Shown: one piece after another, positions 26,683 to 34,982 of the stretch
Numbering within the stretch: the stretch's first letter is position 1
How the letters are laid out: the number at the start of each line of letters is the position of its first letter
Origin: Citrobacter sp. MGH106
GTDB lineage: Bacteria > Pseudomonadota > Gammaproteobacteria > Enterobacterales > Enterobacteriaceae
Direction: 5' to 3'
DNA length: 64,000 bases
Assembly (NCBI RefSeq): GCF_001037495.1
Contig: NZ_KQ089822.1
Span: 3,863,938-3,927,937, forward strand
Position numbers and translations under genes: made by a program
Notes under the pieces: generated by a model
The model's database searches: none
What the model was told of the DNA's origin: nothing
What the model saw: only the letters and a program-made list of their open reading frames with translations

Positions 26683-27967
26683 CTCAGTAGAAAATATTCT
26701 TGAAAGGATCATGGCAAGAAGATCTTTTGCATTTGATTCCATGTCATTACAAGAGCAAAGTAAAGCACCAGTTAAAAGCGATACTATTTTAAAAACTCTT
26801 AAGTCAATAAACATAAATGAATTAGATCGACTGGGCCTTTCACTCAGCGCTGACATTGAAAATCAAGATATCATACAAAATGTTGTTACTGGTAACATTA
26901 TTGGCTCAGCACACTTGACATCAGATCTTGGAGCAGTTTCAATAATTATTGAGCCCAAAGTTTCAGCAGCTAGACTAGTTTCAATAATTGAATTCCTCCA
27001 GAATGACAGTTTTTTTTCAAATGAAGAGTCGGAAAGCTACAGCGGACAAACTGATATACTGACTCTGCAAATTTTGCGGTGTATACAATTAGTATCCAAA
27101 TCATTAGCTTCTGGGTCAATTAGGGGATATAAGTCCTTATCGAAAAAGTTACCTTATATTAAAGGACGGGCAAATTATTGCGATTATCTCCTAAACAATT
27201 GGTCTCACCATAAAGAAATCGAATGCAACTATTCAGAATTGACCATTGACACTCCTAGAAATCGAGTTTTTCGTCTTGCTCTAGTGAAAAGCTCAAGAGT
27301 CATAGCAGGAAAGGAAAACAATAGGATATTTAATACCCTGCGCATGATTCTTTTTTCATTGACGTCTGTTAAAGAACAGGAATTTACACAGCTAGAAATA
27401 GAGAAAATAGCGAGAGAAAACCCTCGTGATGCCTCAGCTTTATTGGCATGTAGAGACATAATTTGCAATTTATCAATTAGCCCTCACCCCGGGCATTCAC
27501 GAAATTTCTTCAGCTATGCTATAAATATGGCCCATTTGTTCGAAAATTATTGTCATAAACTTATGTCAATAGTACTTTTCGAAAAAAATTACAAACCATG
27601 TGAGGAGTTATTATTTCCTATTGAAGGAATTGATGAACCTATCCGCCTTGACGGGCTTTATAGTAAAAACAATAGGAAAATACTAATTGAATGCAAATAC
27701 AAAATCATCAATACTTTAAAGGATGTAAAACGACCGGATATATATCAGACTGTTGCTTATTGCAGCCACTCAGATGTCGATCCTGAAATGGCACTTATGC
27801 TTTTCCCATGTGAAAATTCAGATGAAGCGGCTAAACTTATTGGCACAATAGGCGGTTTTAACATTTCTTGTAATAAGATTCATGTAGTTACTGTAGGCCT
27901 ATGCTTTCATCCTGAAAAAGTAGTCAAAGGCCTACAGTTCATATTGAGTAAAATTTTAAGGCAATAG
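26675..27967 (+). CDS. mcrC: McrC-like nuclease subunit
   Basis: A 430-residue McrC family protein that supplies the PD-(D/E)XK nuclease to the McrB motor. The catalytic core is visible as RLDGLYSKNNRKILIECKYK (about 324-343), with the Asp and the E-C-K pair. The gene starts inside the last codons of mcrB, so the two are translationally coupled. It is convergent with the methyltransferase gene and overlaps its 3' end by 12 bp, which suggests the block moved as one unit. Low GC content compared with the core genes. Confidence 0.85.
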   Translation: MNSSVENILERIMARRSFAFDSMSLQEQSKAPVKSDTILKTLKSININELDRLGLSLSADIENQDIIQNVVTGNIIGSAHLTSDLGAVSIIIEPKVSAARLVSIIEFLQNDSFFSNEESESYSGQTDILTLQILRCIQLVSKSLASGSIRGYKSLSKKLPYIKGRANYCDYLLNNWSHHKEIECNYSELTIDTPRNRVFRLALVKSSRVIAGKENNRIFNTLRMILFSLTSVKEQEFTQLEIEKIARENPRDASALLACRDIICNLSISPHPGHSRNFFSYAINMAHLFENYCHKLMSIVLFEKNYKPCEELLFPIEGIDEPIRLDGLYSKNNRKILIECKYKIINTLKDVKRPDIYQTVAYCSHSDVDPEMALMLFPCENSDEAAKLIGTIGGFNISCNKIHVVTVGLCFHPEKVVKGLQFILSKILRQ

Positions 27968-29260
27968 ACTTATTTGCTCAAAGTCATCCTTTTCTCCCTT
28001 CAAGGGGTTGATGGTTTTGACATTAAAATTATCAAGTTCAATCTTTTCAATATGATCTGCTATAGCTTTAGCAAGCAACGGTGGAACTGCATTTCCAATC
28101 TGACGCATCGCATTTTTAGCACAAATAGTGTATCGATCTGGAAACGACTGTAGCCTTGCTGCCTCACGAAGAGTTAATGATCGATTAACTTCTGGGTGTG
28201 TAAAAGCTCCTGATGAAACATTACCAAAATAACAAGTTATTGTATAAGATGGCATATCCCATCCTAAACGACCATAAAGTGTGGTGCAATCCTTCCTTAA
28301 CTTACCGTCCTTAACGGTTCGCATGATTCTAAATCGTTCAGGCAGATCATCTTCTGGGATACTCCGTATCCCACCACCTGGTGGTATATTTTTTATAATA
28401 CTCAATGCAAAATCAGATACTTTTTTAGCTTTATGCAGTGTATATCCGTCAGATAACTCACGAACGAATTCTTGATAATTACTTGATGCACTAACTTGAT
28501 ATTCAATAAAATCTTGCGTACCTAACTGCCCATCCAGCCAAGGGAGGTCGCCAATAGCATCCTTAAGAGATACCCAAGGTTTCATATTCAAACTATGCCA
28601 GTGACCGGTACCATTACAAAATGAACATTCGCTAGGTTTAATACGAGACCTTATCCTGTTACTTTTATCAGGACGAGAACAAACTGGGCACCTTGGATCT
28701 TCATGCGTTGGTAGAGGTAATGAAGGCGTTAACCCTGTATTTGTACCAACTATAATCACTCGCTCTCTTCTTTGAGGGACACCATAATCAGCTGCATTCA
28801 AAACCCCAGCTGAAATATCATATCCTAGTCTAGCTAAGGAGTCTTGTAACTCATGATAAAACTGCCCCTTACCGCTGTGAATAAATCCCCGAACATTCTC
28901 AAATACAATCCACTTTGGTCTAAACTCATCAACATAATTTAGATATTGAGAAAAAAGGGAGTTTCGAGGATCTTCAGCGATTCGCTTTCCGATAGTACTG
29001 TAACCTTGGCAACTCGGGCCACCAATAATAATATCAATATTTGAGTCAGTAATCCTTTTGGCAACGTCAGAAGGAGCGATTTTAGTAATATCACCTATTA
29101 AGCAATCTGCATTTTCATGGTTTGCTTTATAAGTCGCCATTGCATCAGGATCTATATCCATACCTAGCGAGATTTTGTATGAACCAGACATTTGGAACCC
29201 TAAAGAAGTTCCTCCTGCACCACAAAATAATTCAATGGCATTTTTTTGCTTAGCAATCAT
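27956..29260 (-). CDS. DNA cytosine-5 methyltransferase (Dcm/type II family)
   Basis: A 434-residue C5-cytosine methyltransferase with all main motifs in order: I ELFCGAGGTS (10-19), IV GGPSCQGYS with the catalytic Cys near 84, VI ENVRG (121-125), VIII QRRERV (163-168), IX LTLREAARLQSFP and X QIGNAVPP. An extra four-cysteine segment (CPVC at 191 and CSFC at 212) after motif VIII looks like a small zinc ribbon. The target-recognition region follows. It starts within the end of the RHH gene (11-bp overlap) and converges on mcrC. It would protect host sites from a partner nuclease, plausibly McrBC. Confidence 0.9.
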   Translation of the reverse strand: MIAKQKNAIELFCGAGGTSLGFQMSGSYKISLGMDIDPDAMATYKANHENADCLIGDITKIAPSDVAKRITDSNIDIIIGGPSCQGYSTIGKRIAEDPRNSLFSQYLNYVDEFRPKWIVFENVRGFIHSGKGQFYHELQDSLARLGYDISAGVLNAADYGVPQRRERVIIVGTNTGLTPSLPLPTHEDPRCPVCSRPDKSNRIRSRIKPSECSFCNGTGHWHSLNMKPWVSLKDAIGDLPWLDGQLGTQDFIEYQVSASSNYQEFVRELSDGYTLHKAKKVSDFALSIIKNIPPGGGIRSIPEDDLPERFRIMRTVKDGKLRKDCTTLYGRLGWDMPSYTITCYFGNVSSGAFTHPEVNRSLTLREAARLQSFPDRYTICAKNAMRQIGNAVPPLLAKAIADHIEKIELDNFNVKTINPLKGEKDDFEQISLLP

Positions 29261-29459
29261 CTAACGCCTCAATAATTTCGAACATCCCCGTCCCCGTAAT
29301 TAAACGAGCATCCGGATGTTTCATTAAATAAAAAGATACTGCCTGTTGAACAATATATGACATTGGGCGATCTTTTTGCCTTCCTATTTCTGATAATAAA
29401 GAATATGTCATCTTATCGATCGTTACGGAGATTCTTGTTTTATCCATCGACACAGCCAT
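29250..29459 (-). CDS. ribbon-helix-helix regulator
   Basis: A 69-residue protein beginning MAVSMDKTRISVTIDK, with the ribbon-helix-helix pattern RISVTIDKMTYSLLSEIGRQKDRPMSYIVQQAVSFYLMKH. Such proteins bind DNA as dimers and often repress their own operon. AGGAGTG sits 5 bp before the chosen ATG; an upstream in-frame reading through the palindrome is unlikely. It overlaps the methyltransferase gene, so it probably controls that gene. A 33-bp palindrome just upstream is a candidate operator. An antitoxin role is possible, but no toxin gene is adjacent. Confidence 0.75.
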   Translation of the reverse strand: MAVSMDKTRISVTIDKMTYSLLSEIGRQKDRPMSYIVQQAVSFYLMKHPDARLITGTGMFEIIEALDDC

Positions 29460-29474
29460 AATCACTCCTAGCTT

Positions 29475-29507
29475 TAGAGCAGCACCATGCTGCATGGTGC
29501 TGCTCTA
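29475..29507. promoter_or_regulatory. 33-bp perfect palindrome
   Basis: Arms of 16 bp (left arm TAGAGCAGCACCATGC) around a single central T, with no mismatch. It lies 15 bp before the RHH gene start and 11 bp after the integrase stop. No T-tract follows on the minus strand, so it is not a normal terminator; operator or recombination site are the main options. Confidence 0.7.
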
Positions 29508-29518
29508 GGTTTGATAAG

Positions 29519-30787
29519 TCAATAGAGATGAGGTGCATGACCCCTCGAATAATCAAACGGTGATATAAGTTTGCTACGGTTTGCGTCCAAATAATCAGCC
29601 CACCACTGCAGCATTAGCCTGCGCTCCCCCAGATGCTCGGCCTTATGAATATATGCCGCACGCACAGAGTTACGTTCCTGGTGACTCATCTGCCGCTCTA
29701 CCGCATCCTTCGACCACAATCCTGACTCAATCAATGAACTACAGGCCATAGTCCTGAAACCATGCCCGCAAACCTCAACCTTCGTATCATAGCCCATCAC
29801 CCGCAAAGCTTTATTCACCGTATTTTCACTCATCGGCTTACGCGGATCGTGATCACCTACGAAAATCAGCTCACGATTTCCACTCATGCTTTTGATCTTT
29901 TCCAGAATGACCAGAGCCTGACGTGATAAAGGAACAAGATGAGGAGTACGCATCTTTGATCCTCGATGTGAATGCTTCACACCTTCCAGTGGTTCACGTT
30001 CCCCCGGAATCGTCCACATAGCAGTTTCAAAATCGACTTCTGACCAGCGTGCAAAACGCAGTTCACTAGATCGAATAAAGACCAACAAAGTCAGCTCCAC
30101 AGCTAAGCGTGTTAGTGGTCTGCCAGTATATGTGTCGATACGATGAAGTAGTTCAGGAATACGATTAAGTTCTAGCGCAGCGCGATGTTGCCGTTTTGCT
30201 GTAGCAACCGCTCCAGCGATCTCTTGTGCGGGGTTGTAATCGATTAAACCACTTTGCACCGCAAATCGCATAATTGCTGTTGTTCGTTGCTGTAAACGCG
30301 CCGCCACCTCAAGACGTCCAGATATCTCTACTGCTTTGATGGGAATAAGTAAATCTCTGGTTTTTAACTCAGCGATATTCCGCTTACCAATCGCATCGAA
30401 CAGATTATCTTCCAGACTTTTAAGAACACGCCCACTATGCGACTCAGACCACTTTTGATTGCTGGCATGCCAGTCTCTGGCAACAGATTCAAATGTGATG
30501 ACCTCTTTAGCCTGTTCTTCTTTTACTGCACGCCTATGCTCACGAGGATCGACACCGGCAGCAACAAGCCTCCTGGCCTCTTCCCTCTTTTGACGAGCAT
30601 CAGCCAGTGACGTTTCGGGGTAAACACCAAATGCCATCAGATGTTGCTTGCCGCCAAAGCGAAAGCGGAAACGCCAATATTTGGAGCCATTAGGGTGTAT
30701 CAACAAAAACATGCCATCACCGTCTACTAGCGAGTATTCCTTTGCTTCAGTTTTTGCCGAACGTACCTTGGTATCAGTCAGGGCCAT
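29519..30787 (-). CDS. P4-type tyrosine recombinase (island integrase)
   Basis: A 422-residue P4-family integrase. The N-terminal arm-binding domain (DUF4102) reads LTDTKVRSAKTEAKEYSLVDGDGMFLLIHPNGSKYWRFRFRF. The catalytic domain shows the first Arg in FIRSSELRFARW, the HGFRT (HxxR) box, and the terminal MSHQERNSVRAAYIH with the Tyr nucleophile. It lies next to leuX and points away from it, as is usual for islands in this tRNA gene. Its promoter region carries TATACTC repeats in both orientations that probably bind the protein itself. It should integrate and excise the island through the 15-bp core. Confidence 0.95.
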   Translation of the reverse strand: MALTDTKVRSAKTEAKEYSLVDGDGMFLLIHPNGSKYWRFRFRFGGKQHLMAFGVYPETSLADARQKREEARRLVAAGVDPREHRRAVKEEQAKEVITFESVARDWHASNQKWSESHSGRVLKSLEDNLFDAIGKRNIAELKTRDLLIPIKAVEISGRLEVAARLQQRTTAIMRFAVQSGLIDYNPAQEIAGAVATAKRQHRAALELNRIPELLHRIDTYTGRPLTRLAVELTLLVFIRSSELRFARWSEVDFETAMWTIPGEREPLEGVKHSHRGSKMRTPHLVPLSRQALVILEKIKSMSGNRELIFVGDHDPRKPMSENTVNKALRVMGYDTKVEVCGHGFRTMACSSLIESGLWSKDAVERQMSHQERNSVRAAYIHKAEHLGERRLMLQWWADYLDANRSKLISPFDYSRGHAPHLY

Positions 30788-30812
30788 GATGGTATTCCTT
30801 CCATATGCTGCC

Positions 30813-30864
30813 GTGAGTATATAAGCATTATCGAACCAGCATATATACTCGGTTCTATACTCAC
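30813..30864. repeat. right-arm integrase-type repeats near the int promoter
   Basis: TATACTCGG and TATACTCAC in direct orientation, 12 bp start to start (30844-30864), the same layout as at the left end. An inverted copy GTGAGTATA lies at 30813, close to the integrase start. Likely arm sites and autoregulation. Confidence 0.6.
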
Positions 30865-30948
30865 AAGCATGTTGATGTGGGGTAACTCAGATTGACGTCG
30901 GTTGACTGAAAAGCGGGGCTAAGCCTTACGGCGACTGGATTTCAGGCA

Positions 30949-30973
30949 CAAAAAAAGACGTCCATTGACGTCT
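30949..30973 (-). terminator. terminator of leuX
   Basis: Stem AGACGTC/GACGTCT followed on the minus strand by seven T residues, 14 bp past the CCA of the tRNA. It lies on the island side of the att core, so the element supplies the terminator. Confidence 0.85.
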
Positions 30974-30986
30974 ATTGATGTTCCGA

Positions 30987-31071
30987 TGGTGCCGAAGGCC
31001 GGACTCGAACCGGCACGTATTTCTACGGTTGATTTTGAATCAACTGCGTCTACCGATTTCGCCACTCCGGC
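30987..31071 (-). tRNA. leuX: tRNA-Leu (anticodon CAA)
   Basis: An 85-nt tRNA including an encoded CCA. The 7-bp acceptor stem GCCGGAG/CUUCGGC closes with one G-U pair, the anticodon loop reads UUCAAAA between GUUGA and UCAAC arms, a long variable arm is present and the T-arm is GCCGGUUCGAGUCCGGC. The sequence matches leuX, which reads UUG codons. It is the integration site of the island, and its 3' half carries the 15-bp core. Confidence 0.97.
30993..31007 (+). repeat. right attachment-site core within leuX
   Basis: CGAAGGCCGGACTCG within the T-arm and acceptor end of the tRNA, identical to the copy at the far left of the island. The tRNA stays intact after integration. Confidence 0.75.
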
Positions 31072-31300
31072 ACGGAAGGGATGCGGAAAACGTTGTGGAT
31101 TATACCTGTCATGCGCCACCATGCAAGCGTCAGCGTGTACCTTGCGCGCTAAGTGTTGAAAATTTCAGCATTACGTTACGCGCCTGCAATCACCATCACA
31201 GTTTATCCCCCGCAACAACCACCTTAATCCCCCCTTCTGCGAAGCGCCCCGTTACCCCATGCTCTACACTTCCAGTTCAACACCACATGAGGGGAACATG

Positions 31301-32320
31301 ATGTCGATGATAAAAAGCTACGCCGCAAAAGCGGCGGGCAGCGAACTCGAACTCTACGAATATGATGCGGGTGAGTTAAAGCCAGAAGATGTCGAAGTGC
31401 ATGTCGACTATTGCGGTATCTGCCATTCCGATTTGTCGATGATCGACAACGAATGGGGATTCTCTCAGTATCCGCTGGTTGCCGGACATGAGGTCATTGG
31501 TCGCGTGGCCGCGCTCGGCAGTGCGGCGCAGGATAAAGGGCTGAAGATCGGTCAACGCGTTGGCATTGGCTGGACGGCACGTAGCTGCGGGCACTGCGAT
31601 GCCTGTATCAGCGGCAATCAGATTAACTGTCTGGAAGGTTCTGTTCCCACCATTCTCAATCACGGTGGTTTTGCCGAGAAGCTGCGTGCCGACTGGCAAT
31701 GGGTGATCCCGCTGCCGGAGAGCATCGATATTGCGGCGGCGGGACCTCTGTTGTGCGGCGGCATCACGGTATTCAAACCGCTGCTGATGCATCACATTAC
31801 AGCGACCAGCCGCGTCGGGGTGATCGGTATCGGCGGTCTGGGGCATATCGCTATTAAGTTGCTGCACGCGATGGGTTGTGAAGTGACGGCGTTCAGTTCA
31901 AACCCGGCTAAAGAGCAGGAAGTGCTGGCGATGGGAGCGGATAAAGTGGTCAACAGCCGTGACCCGCAGGCATTAAAAGCGCTGGCGGGCCAGTTCGATC
32001 TGATTATCAATACGGTTAACGTCGATCTCGACTGGCAGCCCTATTTTGAAGCGCTGGCTTACGGCGGTAACTTCCATACCGTCGGTGCCGTGCTGAAGCC
32101 GCTGCCGGTTCCGGCGTTCACTTTAATTGCCGGCGATCGCAGTATCTCCGGTTCAGCGACCGGCACACCTTTTGAGCTGCGCAAGCTGATGAAGTTTGCC
32201 GGGCGCAGTAAAGTATCTCCAACCACCGAGCTGTACCCGATGTCGCAAATTAATGAAGCTATCCAGCACGTGCGTGACGGCAAAGCCCGCTACCGCGTAG
32301 TGCTGAAAGCCGACTTCTGA
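31301..32320 (+). CDS. ahr: zinc- and NADPH-dependent aldehyde reductase
   Basis: A 339-residue medium-chain dehydrogenase/reductase matching Ahr (YjgB), which reduces a broad range of aldehydes to alcohols. Catalytic-zinc residues lie in CGICHSD and GHEVIG, the four structural-zinc cysteines in [15 protein letters not shown], and the nucleotide-binding loop is [11 protein letters not shown]. The start follows AGGGGA and gives the family length. It lies next to leuX as in E. coli and is convergent with idnK. Confidence 0.95.
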   Translation: MSMIKSYAAKAAGSELELYEYDAGELKPEDVEVHVDYCGICHSDLSMIDNEWGFSQYPLVAGHEVIGRVAALGSAAQDKGLKIGQRVGIGWTARSCGHCDACISGNQINCLEGSVPTILNHGGFAEKLRADWQWVIPLPESIDIAAAGPLLCGGITVFKPLLMHHITATSRVGVIGIGGLGHIAIKLLHAMGCEVTAFSSNPAKEQEVLAMGADKVVNSRDPQALKALAGQFDLIINTVNVDLDWQPYFEALAYGGNFHTVGAVLKPLPVPAFTLIAGDRSISGSATGTPFELRKLMKFAGRSKVSPTTELYPMSQINEAIQHVRDGKARYRVVLKADF

Positions 32321-32327
32321 TGATCTG

Positions 32328-32351
32328 GCTCAGTCCCATCCGGGGCTGAGC
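32328..32351. terminator. shared terminator between ahr and idnK
   Basis: Ten-base-pair stem GCTCAGTCCC/GGGGCTGAGC (one G-T pair) with an ATCC loop between two convergent genes; it can serve both. Confidence 0.7.
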
Positions 32352-32873
32352 TTATTGTCCATGTCGAAAAGCGAGTACCGCCTGGCGGCACTGTTCCGTC
32401 ACATGTTCGATGTCGTGGTTCACGTCAATACGGGCAATATCGCGTTCATCATCCTGGGGGCACTCCAGCGCATCAAACTGACTTTTCAGCAAACCCACTG
32501 GCATAAAATGTCCTGCCCGACGCTGCATGCGCGCCAGAATGGTCTCGTAATCGCCGTCCAGCCACAGGAAATGCACATTAGGACTACCCTGGCGCAATAT
32601 ATCGCGATACTGTTTTTTTAATGACGAGCAGACAATAAAGCCGGTCTCATTTTTTTTATACAGGCTGTATGAGGCGTCATTTAATCGCGCTAACCAGGGG
32701 AGTCGGTCTTCATCGGTTAGCGGAATACCTTCAGACATTTTATCAATATTTTTAGCTGGATGGAGATCATCACCATCAATGAATTTAGCCGATAATACAG
32801 CGGCAATCTTACTGCCAATTAATGATTTACCGCTACCCGAAACGCCCATCAAAATATAACTTTCCCCGGCCAT
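32352..32873 (-). CDS. idnK: D-gluconate kinase, thermosensitive
   Basis: A 173-residue gluconokinase that makes 6-phosphogluconate from gluconate and ATP, the last step of L-idonate catabolism before the Entner-Doudoroff pathway. The P-loop GVSGSGKS begins near residue 9, and DGDDLHPAKNIDKM is the gluconate-binding signature. It is slightly shorter at the C-terminus than E. coli IdnK (187 aa). It is divergent from idnD, with the shared control region between them. An in-frame TTG one codon upstream is not preferred. Confidence 0.95.
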   Translation of the reverse strand: MAGESYILMGVSGSGKSLIGSKIAAVLSAKFIDGDDLHPAKNIDKMSEGIPLTDEDRLPWLARLNDASYSLYKKNETGFIVCSSLKKQYRDILRQGSPNVHFLWLDGDYETILARMQRRAGHFMPVGLLKSQFDALECPQDDERDIARIDVNHDIEHVTEQCRQAVLAFRHGQ

Positions 32874-32978
32874 CAAAAAAACTCCAGATTCCTGTTTCCA
32901 TGCCGCGATACTACGCTTCCCACATTAGGAATTTCACGCTTTTTTAGCGCTGCTGCTGAGAATTACAAGGCGTATCAC

Positions 32979-32990
32979 GTTATGCGTAAC
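32979..32990. promoter_or_regulatory. IdnR/GntR operator between idnK and idnD
   Basis: GTTATGCGTAAC is a 12-bp palindromic match to the ATGTTA-type operators of the GntR/IdnR regulators, in the divergent promoter region. Confidence 0.6.
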
Positions 32991-33013
32991 ATTGTAGTGT
33001 AACAATTTTCCAG

Positions 33014-33029
33014 CGTGATCTATGTCACA
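33014..33029 (+). promoter_or_regulatory. CRP site upstream of idnD
   Basis: CGTGATCTATGTCACA matches TGTGA-N6-TCACA with one change and lies about 63 bp before idnD. It fits the known catabolite control of idn genes. Confidence 0.6.
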
Positions 33030-33091
33030 AATAATAACAAATAAAACCGTTTAAATGCTGCCGAGGTTACTACCTGACCAGTGAGGCATTT

Positions 33092-34135
33092 ATGCAAGTC
33101 AAAACACAATCCTGCGTTGTCGCGGGTAAGAAAACTGTTGCCATTACAGACCAAAATATTGAATGGAATAATAAAGGAACATTGGTACAAATTACCCGAG
33201 GTGGTATTTGCGGTTCCGATTTACATTATTATCAGGAAGGTAAAGTTGGTAACTTTACCGTAAAAGCGCCGATGATTTTAGGCCATGAAGTCATTGGTAA
33301 AGTCGTCCATAGTGATTCAAAAGAATTACATGAAGGTCAGTCGATTGCTATTAATCCGTCTAAGCCTTGTGGTCACTGTAAATACTGTTTGCAGCATGAA
33401 GAAAACCAGTGCACGGAAATGCGCTTTTTTGGCAGCGCCATGTATTTTCCCCACGTTGACGGCGGCTTTACTCAGTTTAAAACCGTCGATACTGCGCAAT
33501 GTATTCCCTACCCGCAGCAGGCAGATGAAAAAGTCATGGCCTTTGCCGAACCGCTGGCTGTGGCGATCCACGCCGCACATGAAGCGGGCGATCTGCAGGG
33601 CAAGCGCGTATTTATTTCCGGTGTTGGCCCTATCGGCTGTCTGATCGTCAGCGCGGTGAAAACGCTTGGCGCGGCAGAGATTGTTTGTGCTGACATTAGT
33701 CCGCGTTCACTCACGCTGGCACAGCAGATGGGAGCGGATACGCTCATTAATCCGCAGCAGGACTCTCTCGACGAATGGAAAAAAGAGAAAGGCTATTTCG
33801 ACGTCAGTTTCGAAGTCTCCGGGCATCCCTCCTCGATTACCACCTGCCTGGAAGTCACCCGCGCGAAAGGTGTGATGGTACAGGTTGGCATGGGCGGCGC
33901 CGTGCCGGAGTTCCCGATGATGATGCTGATCGGCAAAGAAATCTCTCTCAAAGGCTCCTTCCGCTTTACCACTGAATTCAACACGGCGGTGTCGTGGTTG
34001 GCGAATAACGTTATCGATCCGCTGCCATTACTGAGCGCCGAATATCCGTTTACCGACCTCGAACAAGCGCTGATTTTCGCCGGGGATAAAACCCAGGCGG
34101 CAAAAGTCCAGCTCGTATTCGAAGACAGACAATAA
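33092..34135 (+). CDS. idnD: L-idonate 5-dehydrogenase
   Basis: A 347-residue zinc-dependent medium-chain dehydrogenase that oxidises L-idonate to 5-ketogluconate with NAD(P)+. Zinc ligands are in GGICGSDLHYY and GHEVIG, the structural-zinc cysteines in CGHCKYCLQHEENQC, and the nucleotide-binding loop is SGVGPIGCL. It is a few residues longer at the C-terminus than E. coli IdnD. First gene of idnDOTR; idnO follows after 11 bp. Confidence 0.96.
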   Translation: MQVKTQSCVVAGKKTVAITDQNIEWNNKGTLVQITRGGICGSDLHYYQEGKVGNFTVKAPMILGHEVIGKVVHSDSKELHEGQSIAINPSKPCGHCKYCLQHEENQCTEMRFFGSAMYFPHVDGGFTQFKTVDTAQCIPYPQQADEKVMAFAEPLAVAIHAAHEAGDLQGKRVFISGVGPIGCLIVSAVKTLGAAEIVCADISPRSLTLAQQMGADTLINPQQDSLDEWKKEKGYFDVSFEVSGHPSSITTCLEVTRAKGVMVQVGMGGAVPEFPMMMLIGKEISLKGSFRFTTEFNTAVSWLANNVIDPLPLLSAEYPFTDLEQALIFAGDKTQAAKVQLVFEDRQ

Positions 34136-34146
34136 GGAATAGCATG

Positions 34147-34911
34147 ATGAACGATCTTTTTTCACTGGACGGCAAAAATATTCTGATCACCGGTTCGGCT
34201 CAGGGAATTGGTTATTTACTGGCGACTGGGCTCGGTAAATATGGCGCGCAGATTATCGTCAATGATATTACGCCAGAACGCGCAGAAGCCGCTGTTACGA
34301 AACTGCAGCAGGAAGGTATTCGCGCCGTTGCTGCACCTTTTAATGTTACGCATAAACAGGATATTGATGTTGCCATCGAACATATCGAAAAAGATATTGG
34401 TCCGATCGACGTACTGGTGAATAACGCCGGTATCCAGCGCCGCCATCCGTTCACCGAGTTCCCGGAGCAGGACTGGAACGACGTCATTGCCGTTAACCAG
34501 ACGGCGGTATTCCTGGTATCACAAGCGGTGACCCGTCGCATGGTTGAACGCCAGGCCGGGAAAGTCATCAATATCTGCTCCATGCAGAGCGAACTGGGGC
34601 GTGACACCATTACGCCGTATGCCGCATCGAAAGGCGCGGTGAAAATGCTCACCCGCGGGATGTGCGTTGAGCTGGCGCGCCACAATATTCAGGTGAACGG
34701 TATCGCGCCTGGCTACTTCAAAACCGAAATGACCAAAGCGTTGGTCGAGGACGAAGCCTTCACCTCCTGGCTGTGCAAACGTACGCCAGCCGCACGCTGG
34801 GGCGATCCGCAGGAGCTGATTGGCGCAGCGGTATTCCTTTCTTCCAAAGCATCGGATTTTGTTAACGGACACCTGTTGTTTGTCGATGGCGGCATGCTGG
34901 TCGCCGTCTGA
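34147..34911 (+). CDS. idnO: 5-keto-D-gluconate 5-reductase
   Basis: A 254-residue short-chain dehydrogenase that reduces 5-ketogluconate to D-gluconate in the idonate pathway. The TGSAQGIG cofactor loop lies near residue 14, NNAG near 90, the catalytic Ser in ICSMQSELG, and YAASK holds the catalytic Tyr and Lys. An ATG directly upstream is in frame, but AAGGA spacing favours this one. Confidence 0.96.
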   Translation: MNDLFSLDGKNILITGSAQGIGYLLATGLGKYGAQIIVNDITPERAEAAVTKLQQEGIRAVAAPFNVTHKQDIDVAIEHIEKDIGPIDVLVNNAGIQRRHPFTEFPEQDWNDVIAVNQTAVFLVSQAVTRRMVERQAGKVINICSMQSELGRDTITPYAASKGAVKMLTRGMCVELARHNIQVNGIAPGYFKTEMTKALVEDEAFTSWLCKRTPAARWGDPQELIGAAVFLSSKASDFVNGHLLFVDGGMLVAV

Positions 34912-34982
34912 TACAACACAACGCAACATCACGCAGCGCCCAGGCGCTGCTTTATTGGCACTTATAAGTAAGAGAAACGATT

